A DNA stretch of 64,000 nucleotides from Kitasatospora sp. NBC_01250 (GCF_036226465.1 NZ_CP108476.1:744001-808000), one strand, 5' to 3'. Counted from the stretch's first letter, positions 42,427 to 56,273 are shown. Numbers and translations are program-made. Notes: a model not told the origin generated them from the letters alone.

Positions 42427-43608
42427 TCAGGCCACCGGGGTGAACTGCGGCAGCTGCTCCAGGCTCTCGCGGACCGCCGTGAAGCCGTAGTCGAGCATCT
42501 GCAGCTCGTAGGCCTCGACGGCGGCGCGCAGCTCGGCCTCACCGCGGTGCACCGCGGCGAGCGAACGGCAGAGCAGGGCGGCGTCCCGGAACGCCGTGTT
42601 GGCCCCCTGGCCGCCGCTGGGCGGCATGACGTGGATCGCGTCGCCCAGCAGGGTGACCCGACGGGTACCCCAGTGCGGCACCGCCCGTGCGTAACGGACC
42701 GTCAGCGGGGAGCTGTTGAGGACGTCGGAGTGGCGGACGAGGTCGACGAGATCCGGGTGCCAGCCGTCGACCAGCGCGAGCAGCCCGTCCCGGGCGCTCG
42801 CCCAGTCACCCGGCAGCGGCGCCCCGGCCCCGCCGGACCCGGCGGAATCGGCGCACTCGCCGGACCCGGCGGCGAGCGGAGCGGGCAGCATGACCGCCCA
42901 GCGCAGGTAGCTGTCGATGTCCGGCAGGTCGACCTCCGGTGCCAGCTCGGCCGCCGCGAGCCTCGGCGAGCGCGGGAACTCCATCCGGCCCAGCAGCATG
43001 CTCGCCCCGGGTCCCTGCACGATCGTGCCGAAGCCCGGCACCAGGGCGGCGAACCGCTCGGTCAGCGGGGTGCGGCCGAGCAGCGCGTTGCCCGGGACGG
43101 TGACCACCTCGGCGTCCGGCAGCAGTTGACGGCGCACCGGCGAGCCCACGCCGTCCGCGCCGACGAGCAGGTCGCCCACCGCGCTGCCGCCGTCGGCGAA
43201 ACGGGCCTCGACCGTTCCGTCCGCCCGCTCGGTGTACCCGACCACCGCCCGGCCGAACTCGACCCGGTCGCCCAGCCCGGCCAGCAACAGCAGCCGCAGC
43301 ACCTGCCGGTCGGCCGCCGCTCCCCCGTCGGCCCGCGGGAGTTCGCGCACCAGCCCGAGGTGCTGGTCGACCACCCGGCGCTCGCCGGAGATCGACCCCA
43401 GGACCGCCTCCAGCAGACCGTACATCCGGTCGGGCAGGCACTCCCGCAGCGCAGCCAGCCCCACCGGGCCCAGGCCGACCCGGAACCCCTGGTAGCGGCT
43501 GTCCGCCGCCGCCTCCCGTTCGTAGACCCGTACGTCGACGCCGGCCCGGAGCAGCCCCTGCGCCAGACAGAGCCCACCGATCCCCGCACCCGCCACCATC
43601 ACCCGCAT
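42427..43608 (-). CDS. FAD-dependent monooxygenase (class A)
   Basis: This 393-residue protein begins MRVMVAGAGIGGLCLAQGLLRAGV (dinucleotide site, about 3-20). It has VGADGVGSPVRRQLLPD (DG motif, about 148) and LLGDAIHVMPPSGGQGANTAFRDAALL (GD motif, about 318-344). The length and motifs fit single-domain hydroxylases of salicylate or polyketide type, without the thioredoxin-like tail of the 14390 enzyme. An Ala/Gly/Ser-rich insert lies near residue 250. It precedes deiminase copy 5 on the same strand, with a 93-bp gap that contains the operator. The substrate is unknown. Confidence 0.87.
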   Translation of the reverse strand: MRVMVAGAGIGGLCLAQGLLRAGVDVRVYEREAAADSRYQGFRVGLGPVGLAALRECLPDRMYGLLEAVLGSISGERRVVDQHLGLVRELPRADGGAAADRQVLRLLLLAGLGDRVEFGRAVVGYTERADGTVEARFADGGSAVGDLLVGADGVGSPVRRQLLPDAEVVTVPGNALLGRTPLTERFAALVPGFGTIVQGPGASMLLGRMEFPRSPRLAAAELAPEVDLPDIDSYLRWAVMLPAPLAAGSGECADSAGSGGAGAPLPGDWASARDGLLALVDGWHPDLVDLVRHSDVLNSSPLTVRYARAVPHWGTRRVTLLGDAIHVMPPSGGQGANTAFRDAALLCRSLAAVHRGEAELRAAVEAYELQMLDYGFTAVRESLEQLPQFTPVA

Positions 43609-43842
43609 GTCACTGCTCCCCGCCCTCGACGATCCTGATCCGCCATCAGCCTGCCGCCCCGGCGGGCCCCGGCGACAGGGCGGGCCGTCACCGATGCGCG
43701 ATGACAGCTGTCACATCCCGGCGGATGCGGCGGGCCCGTGGCGTCGTGGGAGTGGCTCCCGGGCGGGCGGGTAGGCGGGGTGCGGCAGTGCACCGGCGCG
43801 GCGACGCGACGGTGCCAAGGCACAGATGGAGGGAGCCTTTCC

Positions 43843-44373
43843 ATGGCCGAAGTCAACGCGACCGTCGGGGTGTACAAGTCCATGCACTACGCCGAGGAGG
43901 CGGTGCGCATCCTGCTCGCCCAGGGGGTACCGGCCTCGGAGCTGTCGGTGATCGGCCAGGACCTGCGGAGTCAGACCCAGATCCACGGCTTCGTCACCAC
44001 CGGCGATGTCGCGAAATCGGGTGCGACCGCCGGTGCTTGGACCGGCGGGCTGTTCGGGGTGCTCTCCGGCACCGCCCTGCTGCTGGTGCCGGGCGTAGGA
44101 CCGCTGCTCGTCCTCGGCCCGCTGGCCGCCGGCGCCGTGGCGGCGGCCGAGGGCGCGGTCACCGGCGGCGGACTGGGCGCGCTGCTGGGCCACTTCATCG
44201 CCAAGCGCCACATCCCCAAGTTCCGCGGGCACCTCGAAGCCGGCAGCTACCTGGTCGTCCGGCACGGACCGGACGCGGCCCGGGGGGCCTCGGTGTTCCA
44301 GGACACTCCGGCCACCGAGGTCGAGCACCACCAGGACCTGCTGGCCCACGGCGCACCGACCGGCCGCGCCTGA
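43843..44373 (+). CDS. General stress protein 17M-like protein with glycine-zipper helices
   Basis: This 176-residue protein starts at ATG 43843, with GGAGGGAG about 8 nt upstream. The N-terminal part (about 5-65, VGVYKSMHYAEEAVRILLAQGVPASELSVIG) resembles the YflT/17M stress-protein fold. It is followed by Gly/Ala-rich hydrophobic helices (about 60-110) of the glycine-zipper type, which may insert in membranes. The C-terminus is hydrophilic. It is convergent with the phosphatase gene at 44377. Similar proteins are often under stress sigma-factor control; no promoter could be assigned here. Confidence 0.75.
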   Translation: MAEVNATVGVYKSMHYAEEAVRILLAQGVPASELSVIGQDLRSQTQIHGFVTTGDVAKSGATAGAWTGGLFGVLSGTALLLVPGVGPLLVLGPLAAGAVAAAEGAVTGGGLGALLGHFIAKRHIPKFRGHLEAGSYLVVRHGPDAARGASVFQDTPATEVEHHQDLLAHGAPTGRA

Positions 44374-44376
44374 GGT

Positions 44377-45555
44377 TCAGGGCTGGTCCGGCGCCGGGTG
44401 CCACTCCGCGAGGAGGATGGTGGCGTCGTCGGTGAGGCGTCCGTTGCGGTGGCCGAGGATCGCGTGGATCAGGCGGCGCAGCGCCTCGGAGGCGTGCTGA
44501 CCGGCCGCGGTGGCGCGGATGACAGTGTCCACGAGGCGGGCCTCGCCGAAGAGTTCGCCGTCCTCCGAGCGGGACTCGGTGACCCCGTCGGTGTAGACGA
44601 GGATCCGGTCGCCGGGTTCGAGCTGGACCTGGTGCAGCGCCGGGTCCGGCGCCGGGTAGCCGGGTCCCAGGCCCAGCGGCAGGTTGGCGCGGCGGGTGAG
44701 GGCACCGGCGACGACGTTCTGGTGCCTGATCAGCAACGGCGCGGGGTGGCCGCAGTTGACCCAGCTGAAGTGCCCCGTCCGGAAGTCGAGTTCGGCGAAG
44801 ACCGCGGTGAGCAGCCGGTCGGGCACCCAGCGGGCGAGCGCCTGGTCCACCTCGGCGGCGATCTCGCTCGTCCCCAGGCCGCGGCGGCGGGCGGCCCGGC
44901 AGCCCGCCACGGCGAGCGCGGCGCAGAGCCCGGAGGCGGTGTCGTGGCCCATCGCGTCCACCACGGTCAGGTGCAGGGTCTCGCCGAGCGCGTGGTCGAA
45001 GGCGTCGCCGCCGATCTCGTAGGCGGGCTCCAGGACCGCGCTGGAGGTCACCGCCCGGGTGCCGATGGTGCGGGGCGGCATGAACGCCCAGGCGAGTTCG
45101 GCCTGCCGGCGCATCGGCCTGCTCCGGACCAGCTGCTGCAGGGTGTCGCTGTAGCTGCCCTTGGAGACGATGAGCAGGGCCACCAGGCCGGCGAGCGTCC
45201 GGCACTGCCCGAGGTCCTGGCCGACCGGGCCGGTGGCTTCGAGGTGCAGCACGCCGATGCGTTCGATGCCGTCGCTCAGCGGCAGCCACAGGCTGGTGCC
45301 GGGCTCGTTGCCGATCTGGGCGTTCTGGGAGCGGTAGGCCAGTCCGGCCAGGGTGCGCTCCACGCTCAGCGCGGGGCCGTGGCCCGCGAGCGGGACGAGG
45401 TGCTCCTGCTGGACGTCGGCGAGGTAGATGTCGGCACCGGTCAGGCCCATGGCACGGGCCGCTTCGGCGACCAGGCCGACCAGCTCCTCGGCCGCCACCC
45501 GGTGCGATCGCTCCAGGAGGTCCGCGATGAGCGCGCAGAAGCCGCTGTCGTCCAC
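44377..45555 (-). CDS. GAF-domain SpoIIE-type PP2C phosphatase
   Basis: This 392-residue protein starts at GTG 45555, following a GGAGGGTGGAG purine-rich site. A GAF-like sensor (about 20-145) precedes the SpoIIE phosphatase domain (about 170-390). The metal-binding Asp residues are in GGDAFDH, VDAMGHD, VYTDGVTES and DDATILLAEW. Such enzymes dephosphorylate STAS antagonists and so release sigma factors. The STAS/RsbW-like pair at 48223-49176 is a plausible downstream partner, although not adjacent. Confidence 0.9.
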   Translation of the reverse strand: MDDSGFCALIADLLERSHRVAAEELVGLVAEAARAMGLTGADIYLADVQQEHLVPLAGHGPALSVERTLAGLAYRSQNAQIGNEPGTSLWLPLSDGIERIGVLHLEATGPVGQDLGQCRTLAGLVALLIVSKGSYSDTLQQLVRSRPMRRQAELAWAFMPPRTIGTRAVTSSAVLEPAYEIGGDAFDHALGETLHLTVVDAMGHDTASGLCAALAVAGCRAARRRGLGTSEIAAEVDQALARWVPDRLLTAVFAELDFRTGHFSWVNCGHPAPLLIRHQNVVAGALTRRANLPLGLGPGYPAPDPALHQVQLEPGDRILVYTDGVTESRSEDGELFGEARLVDTVIRATAAGQHASEALRRLIHAILGHRNGRLTDDATILLAEWHPAPDQP

Positions 45556-45652
45556 GGCTCCACCCTCCGTCGCCGCCCCGCCGACCGCCAACCGTGCGGC
45601 GCGGCGCCCACTGCCCGGTGCCTGAAGCCCGGTGCCCGGTGCCCGCGGCCGG

Positions 45653-46582
45653 TCAGCCGGCGCCGGGCAGCCGCACGTGCAGGGTGCCGTCGCCGTCGGT
45701 GCGGGTGTCGAACCGGGGCTGCGGGGCGGTGGCCGGACCGTCCACGTTCCAGCCGTCCGCCACCCGGAACACGCTGCCGTGCCAGGGGCACCGGATGCGG
45801 CCGTCGACCAGCTCGCCCTCCGGCAGCGGGCCGGAGAAGTGGCTGCACCGGGCGGCCAGGACGTGCACCGCGTGCTCCGATTCGCGCACCACCAGCACCG
45901 GCACCTCGCCGACGACGCGCCGGCACGCCTCGCCGACCGGGAAGGCGTCGACCGGGCCGAGCGCGTGCCAGCCCGGTTCGACCAGGTGCGCCACCGGTTC
46001 GGTCTTGTTCGCCCCCGCGCTCTGCCGGTAGGCCAGGTGTCCGCCCAGGAACCCGCCGGCACTGGCCACCGTCAGGCCGGTGAAGCCGAGGACCCGGCCC
46101 CAGCCGTGACGGCCCCGGCCGCGGGCGGCCCACGACCCGCCGTACAGGCCGATCGCCGCACCCATGCCGACCGCGTGCACCAGCCCGGTGCGCATCTGCT
46201 GCTCGTGCTGCTCGGCCCAGTCCACCCAGCCGGCCCACGCCGCCGGCACGGCGGCGACCGTCCCGAGGGCCACCATGAGGTGGGCGTGGCGGCGGGCACC
46301 GGGCACCAGGTCCAGGACGGCGGCCGAGGACCAGGCGCCGATCGGGATCTGCACCAGCATCGGGTGCATCGGATGGCCGAGCGGACGTCCGTGCAGGACG
46401 GCACGCAGCCGGCCCAGCGGCAGGGCCCGCACGAAGCGCTGGAGCGGTCCGGTGAGGACGTCGAGCTGGTGGGCGTCGGCCAGCGCGTCGAGCGCCTTCA
46501 GGAGCCGCTCGGCGGCGGCTCCCGGCTCGTCGGCGGCGGCGGTGACGGTGTCCGTCACGCGGTCGAAGAGGCTCCTCGTCAT
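45653..46582 (-). CDS. DUF2231 membrane domain fused to a Rieske [2Fe-2S] domain
   Basis: This 309-residue protein starts at ATG 46582. The first half (about 70-195) has four hydrophobic helices of the DUF2231 type, beginning GRPLGHPMHPMLVQIPIGAWSSA. The C-terminal part (about 205-305) is a Rieske domain with CSHFSGPLPEG, then CPWHGSVF, giving the C-x-H and C-x2-H ligands. It is probably a membrane electron carrier; the redox partner is not encoded nearby. Fusions like this are seen in other actinobacteria. Confidence 0.88.
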   Translation of the reverse strand: MTRSLFDRVTDTVTAAADEPGAAAERLLKALDALADAHQLDVLTGPLQRFVRALPLGRLRAVLHGRPLGHPMHPMLVQIPIGAWSSAAVLDLVPGARRHAHLMVALGTVAAVPAAWAGWVDWAEQHEQQMRTGLVHAVGMGAAIGLYGGSWAARGRGRHGWGRVLGFTGLTVASAGGFLGGHLAYRQSAGANKTEPVAHLVEPGWHALGPVDAFPVGEACRRVVGEVPVLVVRESEHAVHVLAARCSHFSGPLPEGELVDGRIRCPWHGSVFRVADGWNVDGPATAPQPRFDTRTDGDGTLHVRLPGAG

Positions 46583-46819
46583 GGGCACCAGCCTGGGTGG
46601 CCGCGGCCCGCGGTGCGCGCCGGTGTGGGCCGGCCGGAGCAGCCGGGCCCCGCGGACCTGTCGGCCGCCCGCACGCGGAGGCCCTGGCGCGGGCGGAGGA
46701 GCACGCCGTGGGAAGGACCGTGGCGGGCACCGAGCCCGTTCGGCACCGGAAGCCGGGCGGATGCCGCGGCCCGCACGGGGTAGCCGGAGCCCGACCAGAC
46801 GGCCCGTCGAGGAGACCTC

Positions 46820-47053
46820 ATGATCGTCTGCGCACTGCTCGTCCCCCCGGCCCTCCTGCTCGGAGTGCTCCTGCTCGGCCGCTTCGAGGAACGGGTGCTG
46901 GGCTCGCCCCCTCCGGTGCGGCCCCGGCTGCGCCTGCTCAGCGGTTCGGCGAAGGCCGGCACCGCGGAGCCGGCCGGCCCGGGCGCGCTGCCCCGGGGAC
47001 TGCCCCGGGGACTGCCGCAGCAGCAGGACCGGCCGGTCGAACCGGCGGCCTGA
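46820..47053 (+). CDS. Small single-TM protein
   Basis: This 77-residue protein starts at ATG 46820, with GAGGAG 5 nt upstream. One N-terminal hydrophobic helix (IVCALLVPPALLLGVLLLG, about 2-20) is followed by a short Arg-rich and Gly/Pro-rich tail (RGLPRGLPQQQ). No family is recognised. The strong ribosome-binding site and codon bias support a real gene. The 237 bp before it (46583-46819) show nothing else. Confidence 0.6.
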   Translation: MIVCALLVPPALLLGVLLLGRFEERVLGSPPPVRPRLRLLSGSAKAGTAEPAGPGALPRGLPRGLPQQQDRPVEPAA

Positions 47054-47112
47054 GACCCGGCCGCCCCGGCAACGGCCTCCTGGCGCCGGCGGGTTCCGGC
47101 GCCCCGCGGGGC

Positions 47113-47630
47113 TCAACCCTCGGCGGCAAGACGGTTGAGCCACTCCCCCAGCAGCTGCCGCTCGGCGCGGCTGAGGCTGGTCTGCTCGGGCAGTGCGGCG
47201 CGCAGGGCGCGGGCGGCGCCGGCCGGGCCCGAGTCCCGCACGGCCGGCTGCTGGTTGGTGACCGCGGCGACCATGCACTCGCGGAGCGTGGTCAGCAGGG
47301 CCGGGTAGCGCCGGTCCTGGGGCAGCGAGAGCCAGGTGAGCACCGCGCCGCGCGCCGTGGCGTGGATGATCTGGGCCGCGAGCTCCTCGTCGACCCGGAG
47401 CCAGCCGCCGGCGGCCAGGCGCCGGATGCGGCCCAGCAGGACCTCCATGCCGGCCTTGAAGGCGGCCGAGGCGGTCCTGCTGGGTTCGGTGTACATCAGC
47501 GTGTACAGCGCGGGGTTGGCCAGGCCGAATTCGACCGCGACGTCCCAGCCGCCCCTCAGGTCCTCGATGGGGTCCCGGGGCTCGGGGTCGATGTGCTTGC
47601 CGGCGAGGAACGTGGCGAAGCCGTCAGATG
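47113..47630 (-). pseudogene. TetR-family regulator lacking its DNA-binding domain
   Basis: The open minus-strand frame reads LPSDGFATFLAGKH, then IEDLRGGWDVAVEFGLANPALYTLMYTEPSRT, down to GEWLNRLAAEG, a typical TetR C-terminal domain of about 170 residues. No HTH or start lies upstream. At about 47630 the reading runs into a truncated gene on the opposite strand. The nearest internal ATG (47496) would make only part of the domain. It is a pseudogene created by a deletion that also removed the N-terminus of its divergent neighbour. Confidence 0.75.
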
Positions 47631-48176
47631 GGAGCGAGCGCGACCTCGCGCTTCCAGGCCTGCCGCGACCATGCCGCCACCGAGGAGGCCCTGCGCACCT
47701 GCGGGGTGCCGTTCACCTCGCTGCGCAACGGCTTCTACGCCACCAGCGCGGCGCACTTCCTCGGCGACGCGGCGCGCTCGGGCCGGTTCGCGCTCCCCGC
47801 GGACGGGCCGGTCGCCTGGACCGCGCACGCCGACCTCGCCGAGGCGGCCGCCGCCGTCCTGGCCGACGAGGGCCGCTTCGAGGGCCCCACCCCGCCGCTC
47901 ACGGGGGCGCAGGCGCTCACCTTCGACGAGCTCGCCGCCGTCGCCGGCAAGCTCACCGGCCGCACCGTCACCCGGACCACCCTCCCCGACGACCGCTTCC
48001 GGGAGCAGCTGGTGGGCCAGGGCGTCCCCGCGGGGACGGCGGACCAGTTGCTCGGCATCTTCGCCGCCGCGCGTGCCGGCGAGTTCGCCACCGTCGACCC
48101 GACACTCGCCACCCTGCTCGGCCGTGCCCCCACAGCCGTCGGCACGGTGCTGCGCGAGCAGCTGTCCAGGGCGTGA
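47631..48176 (+). pseudogene. NmrA-like NAD(P)H-binding reductase lacking its Rossmann N-terminus
   Basis: The frame reads RDHAATEEALRTCGVPFTSLRNGFYATSA, then AWTAHADLAEAAAAVLADEG, ending LREQLSRA. This is the C-terminal two thirds of the QOR2/NmrA-type reductase family. The N-terminal GxxGxxG segment is absent. The segment begins within a few bases of the end of the TetR remnant on the other strand. A start at 47628 is open but would make a protein without a cofactor site. It is therefore annotated as a remnant of a former divergent tetR/reductase pair. Confidence 0.75.
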
Positions 48177-48222
48177 TCCGCCGCGGGCTCCGGGTGACGC
48201 CCCCCGCCCGCCCCGGCGTCCG

Positions 48223-48675
48223 TCACACCGTCTGCGAGGCGATCTCGGCCCAGACCGTCTTGCCCGCGCCGTGGCGCTCGACGCCCCAGCGGTCGGCGGT
48301 CTGCTGGACGATGAACAGGCCGTGGCCGCCGGGCAGCCCAGGGCGGTGCGGGTACTGGAGGGCGGGCAGCGCCCTCGAGCCGTCGCTGACCTCGATCCGC
48401 AGGCGGGTCTCGCTGGCCTCCAGCGCGATCTCCAGCGGGCCGCCGGCGTGCCGGGCGGCGTTGGCGACGAGTTCGGTGACCAGCAGGACGATGTCCTGAC
48501 CCAGGTAGGGCGCGGGCCACGACCACTCGGCGAGGGCCGTGCCGGTGAACGCCCGGGCCCGGGCGGCCGGGCCCGGCAGGCCCGCCAGTCGCAGGCTGCG
48601 GCGCTGGCCGCCGAGCGGCAGCACGGGGCCCGGGTGGACCAGGTCACGCGGCAGGACATCCCGGCTCGTCGTCAT
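48223..48675 (-). CDS. RsbW-like ATP-binding regulatory protein
   Basis: This 150-residue HATPase_c_2 protein starts at ATG 48675. It has the N-box LLVTELVANAARHAGGPLEIALE (about 65-87), VSDGSRALP (G1 region) and GGHGLFIVQQTADRWG. It lies about 100 bp downstream of the STAS gene on the same strand, giving the classic antagonist/switch-kinase gene pair. The SpoIIE phosphatase at 49291 precedes both, so the three can form a partner-switching module. Confidence 0.87.
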   Translation of the reverse strand: MTTSRDVLPRDLVHPGPVLPLGGQRRSLRLAGLPGPAARARAFTGTALAEWSWPAPYLGQDIVLLVTELVANAARHAGGPLEIALEASETRLRIEVSDGSRALPALQYPHRPGLPGGHGLFIVQQTADRWGVERHGAGKTVWAEIASQTV

Positions 48676-48771
48676 GTGCGGGCATCCCTCTCGGTCTCGG
48701 CGCTCGGTTCGCCTGGACGGCTGCCCGGCCGGGGCCGGATCATGCGTGCCGTCCGCCGGACGGGCGCCCGG

Positions 48772-49176
48772 TCAGCACGGCGCGGTGGCCGCGAGGGCGG
48801 CCCGGACGGTGGGGTGGAGCGAGAAGACGGTGTCGGCGCCGGTCAGTTCCAGCAGGCGCGTCACCGTCGGGGAGGGCGCCGCGAGCCGGAAGTCGGTGCC
48901 CGCCGCCACCGCGGCCATCCGGACCTTCAGCAGCAGGTTCAGACCGGAGGAGTCGCAGAAGCCCACCCCCGCGAGGTCGACCACCAGGACGCGCGGACAC
49001 TGCGCGACCAACCGGTCGAGTGCCCGTACCGCGGGGGCCAGCGACTCGATGTCGAGTTCGCCCGCCAGGGCGCAGACGGCCGCCGTGGGGTCCGGGTGCC
49101 GGATCTCCACGGTCACGCCGGTCTCCTGACCCGTGCCGCCGAGCAGCGTGGTGATGGGATCGTTCGGGCCTGGCAT
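48772..49176 (-). CDS. STAS-domain anti-sigma factor antagonist
   Basis: This 134-residue STAS protein has the phosphorylation loop LAGVGFCDSSGLNLLLKV (about 69-86). ATG 49176 is chosen with GGAGG upstream; a GTG six codons earlier overlaps that site. The C-terminal part (VTRLLELTGADTVFSLHPTVRAAL) resembles the STAS protein at 8789 (VARLFEMTGAADVFPVHPSVAGAL), so the two are paralogues. It should be phosphorylated by the RsbW-like protein at 48223 and dephosphorylated by a SpoIIE phosphatase. Confidence 0.88.
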   Translation of the reverse strand: MPGPNDPITTLLGGTGQETGVTVEIRHPDPTAAVCALAGELDIESLAPAVRALDRLVAQCPRVLVVDLAGVGFCDSSGLNLLLKVRMAAVAAGTDFRLAAPSPTVTRLLELTGADTVFSLHPTVRAALAATAPC

Positions 49177-49290
49177 GGTGGTCGCCCCCTCCACGGAACT
49201 TCCTGACGGTCCTGCGCACCGTGCGACATGACCGGCCCGCGGCCGGTCCGCTCTCCGCTACCCGCTGCGGGGCATCTCATGCCTGCCCGT

Positions 49291-51810
49291 TCAGGCCGCC
49301 TCGCGCAGCGGCGCCGCCTCGCGCACCGTCACCCCCACCAGGCAGGTGTCGTCGTCGGTGTCCGAGCCGCTGTAGCGCAGCAGGTGGTCCAGGTGCGCCT
49401 CGAGATCCCCGGGCCCGTCGCCGCCGGGGGCGCCGGCCTTCTCGGTCACGGCGAGCAGGCTGGTCAGCGAGGCCTGGACGGACTCGTCGCGGCGTTCGAT
49501 CAGGCCGTCGGTGAACATCACCAGGGTGTCGCCCACCTGCAGGCGCAGCTCGTTCTCCGCGTAGTCCGCGTGGTCGAGGGCCCCGAGCAGGATCCCGCCC
49601 GGCTGGGGCAGCGTCCGAGCGTGCCCGTCGCGCAGCAGCACCGGGGGCAGGTGGCCCGCCCGCGCCCAGCGCAGCCGGCGGGTGAGCGGGTCGTAGAGGC
49701 CGCAGACCGCGGTCGCGGTGACGTTGTCGGTCAGGTGGTGGGTGACGCTGTTGAGCCAGGTGAGCAGCTGGGCGGGACCGGCGCCGGTGGCGGCCAGCCC
49801 GCGCAGGGCATTGCGCAGCGCGACCATGCCGGTGGCGGCCTCGATGCCGTGGCCGGCCACGTCGCCCACGCAGAGCAGGATCTCGCCGGTCGGCAGCGCC
49901 AGGGCGTCGTACCAGTCGCCGCCGACCAGGTGGCCCTTCTCCGCGGGGCGGTAGCGCACGGCCACCAGCAGGTCGTGCAGGGTCAACGGGCCGCGGGCCG
50001 GCGGCATGATGGCGTGCTGGAGCTGGAGGGCGAGCCGGCTGCGTTCGGCGGACTGCTGCTCGCTCTGGGCGAGTTGGTCGCGGGTGGCGGCCAGGGCGAC
50101 CTCGGTCCAGTGCTGGGCGGAGATGTCCTGGTAGGCGCCGCGCACGGTGGTCAGGCCGGTTCCGGGGGCGTGCACGGGCTCGGCGACCACCCGGATGTGC
50201 CGGGCGACCCCGTCGGGGCGGTGCAGCCGGAAGGCGGTGGAGGCGGGCCGCCGGTGGTGCAGCAAGGTGCGCAGGAAGCGGTCGATGGCGGGCCGGTCGT
50301 CGGGGTGCGCGTGGTCGGCGAGCTGCTCCACGGCGATCGGCGCGGCGCTCGGGGGCAGGCCGTGCAGGTCGAAGACGGCCTCGTTCCAGACGATCTGACG
50401 GGTGCGCAGGTTCTCCTCGAAGCCGCCGATCCGGCCGAGCCGCTGGGCGTGCTGGAGCAGCCGGGCCACCCGCGGCGTGCCCTCGTCCAGCCGCCAGACG
50501 ACCAGCACCTGGCTGCCGTGGCGCCCGATGCTGACCTGGGCCTGGGCGTGCAGCGCGACGCCGTCGACGGTGGCGGCCAGCCGCATGCTCCTGGTGCGGA
50601 ACGGCTCGCCGGTGGCGAAGACGTGCTCGATCTTCTCGGCCAGTCCGCCGGGTTCGGCCGCGAGCGGGTAGGCCTCCAGCAGGCGCGCGCCGGCGACCGC
50701 GCCGGCGGGCCGCCCGGCGAAGTCGACGAAGGCCGGATTGACGTGCCGGATGAGGAATTCGAGGCCCTCCCCGCCGCCCGGCGCCAGTTGGAGGATCAGG
50801 CAGGGGTCGAGGACGCCGTCGGTCAGCCGTCGCAGGTCCGCCAGGTGCGGGTCCGGCTCGTCGGCCGATGCCTCGTCGGCGGGCCAGGTCTCCAAGGTGG
50901 CGGCGCAGAGCCCCGCGAGCGCCTCGAACTGGCGCTGCAGCGACTGGGAGCGCGCCGGCAGCGGGCCCGACCAGCAGATCTCCAGCACGCCGATCAGGCG
51001 CCCGCCGATCCCCGCGGGCACCGCCAGGCGCCCGCCGGTCAGCTCGTGCTGCCCGATCGAGGGCGGCACCGCCTCGGCGGGCGTGGCGTACTGGACCGCG
51101 GCCCGCTCGTCGAGCGCGCGCCGGGCCAGGGTGGCGACGCCCGGCGGCACGTGCCGCCAGCGGTGCGCCTCCGCCTCGCCGAAGCCCGCGCTGCCCGCCA
51201 GGGTGAGCGACTGGTCCGGGTTGGCGGCCCACACGGCGACGGCCACCGCCCCGAGCGGGCGCAGCGCGTGCTCCAGCATCGAACGGGCCGCGGCCTCGGT
51301 GTCCGCCCCGGCCAGGGTGCGGGCCTCGGCGCTGCGCAGCCGCAGTGCCGCCGGATCGGCCCGCTCCGCGGTGGTGGTGACGAAGTCGCGGGCGATCGCC
51401 GAGATCCGGTCCGCGGAAGCCTGGTTGACCAGGTCGGCCGCGAACTCCAGCAGCGGGACGCCCGCCTGGGCGGCCAGCGAGGTCAGCTGCGCCACCGCCT
51501 CGGTGGGCCCGCAGCGCAGCCGCTCGATCAGCACGCCGGCCGCGACCTCGACGAGCGAGCGGCCGGCGGCACCGGCGTGGGCCCGGTCCAGTTCCCGGCG
51601 CAGGTGCTCCACCGTGACGGCCAGTCGGCTCACCGCGCCGGCGTCCGGCCCGTGGTCGGGGCCGGAGCCGGCGACCCGCGCCTGGCAGGCGGCGCCGTGC
51701 CGCTGCATCCCGACCCTCGGGATGCCGGAGACGCCGGACACGCGGGCCGCGCCGCTGTCCGCGGCCGGGTCGGGGGGCTGGTGCACGGCGTTCTCCCTTG
51801 AAGGGTCCAC
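49291..51810 (-). CDS. Multidomain SpoIIE phosphatase (ANTAR-GAF-PAS-PP2C)
   Basis: This protein is up to 839 residues; GTG 51810 is the longest start and later starts are possible because no ribosome-binding site is clear. An ANTAR-like segment (about 62-130, RSLVEVAAGVLIERLRCG followed by EAVAQLTSLAAQAG) comes first. A GAF domain (about 165-305) and two PAS-like domains (about 325-545) follow. The C-terminal SpoIIE phosphatase (about 585-830) has GGDWYDALALPTG, GDVAGHGIEA, MFTDGLIERRDES and DDDTCLVGV. It is a multi-signal phosphatase for STAS proteins, downstream of the hybrid kinase and upstream of the STAS/RsbW pair. Confidence 0.9.
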   Translation of the reverse strand: MDPSRENAVHQPPDPAADSGAARVSGVSGIPRVGMQRHGAACQARVAGSGPDHGPDAGAVSRLAVTVEHLRRELDRAHAGAAGRSLVEVAAGVLIERLRCGPTEAVAQLTSLAAQAGVPLLEFAADLVNQASADRISAIARDFVTTTAERADPAALRLRSAEARTLAGADTEAAARSMLEHALRPLGAVAVAVWAANPDQSLTLAGSAGFGEAEAHRWRHVPPGVATLARRALDERAAVQYATPAEAVPPSIGQHELTGGRLAVPAGIGGRLIGVLEICWSGPLPARSQSLQRQFEALAGLCAATLETWPADEASADEPDPHLADLRRLTDGVLDPCLILQLAPGGGEGLEFLIRHVNPAFVDFAGRPAGAVAGARLLEAYPLAAEPGGLAEKIEHVFATGEPFRTRSMRLAATVDGVALHAQAQVSIGRHGSQVLVVWRLDEGTPRVARLLQHAQRLGRIGGFEENLRTRQIVWNEAVFDLHGLPPSAAPIAVEQLADHAHPDDRPAIDRFLRTLLHHRRPASTAFRLHRPDGVARHIRVVAEPVHAPGTGLTTVRGAYQDISAQHWTEVALAATRDQLAQSEQQSAERSRLALQLQHAIMPPARGPLTLHDLLVAVRYRPAEKGHLVGGDWYDALALPTGEILLCVGDVAGHGIEAATGMVALRNALRGLAATGAGPAQLLTWLNSVTHHLTDNVTATAVCGLYDPLTRRLRWARAGHLPPVLLRDGHARTLPQPGGILLGALDHADYAENELRLQVGDTLVMFTDGLIERRDESVQASLTSLLAVTEKAGAPGGDGPGDLEAHLDHLLRYSGSDTDDDTCLVGVTVREAAPLREAA

Positions 51811-51834
51811 GGTCGGCTGGTCCAGGAGCGGGGC

Positions 51835-56121
<4,287 letters not shown>

Positions 56122-56273
56122 CGAACATCGCCTCCAGAGACCGCGAACGTACCGCCAGGGAGGCTATCGCAGTCCTTGCCCGAAGCGGGCGCCGATGGGC
56201 CCGAGCCGGGACCAGTGCTGGGCGGGCCGGGAGGCCCTGGGCAGCAGCGGCACGCGCAGCAGCCTGCTCGGTC

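Noticed and set aside
47628..48176. Intact small NAD(P)-binding protein starting at 47628
   Set aside because: The start has no cofactor-binding segment or ribosome-binding site and the sequence matches only the C-terminal part of the family, so it is treated as a remnant.
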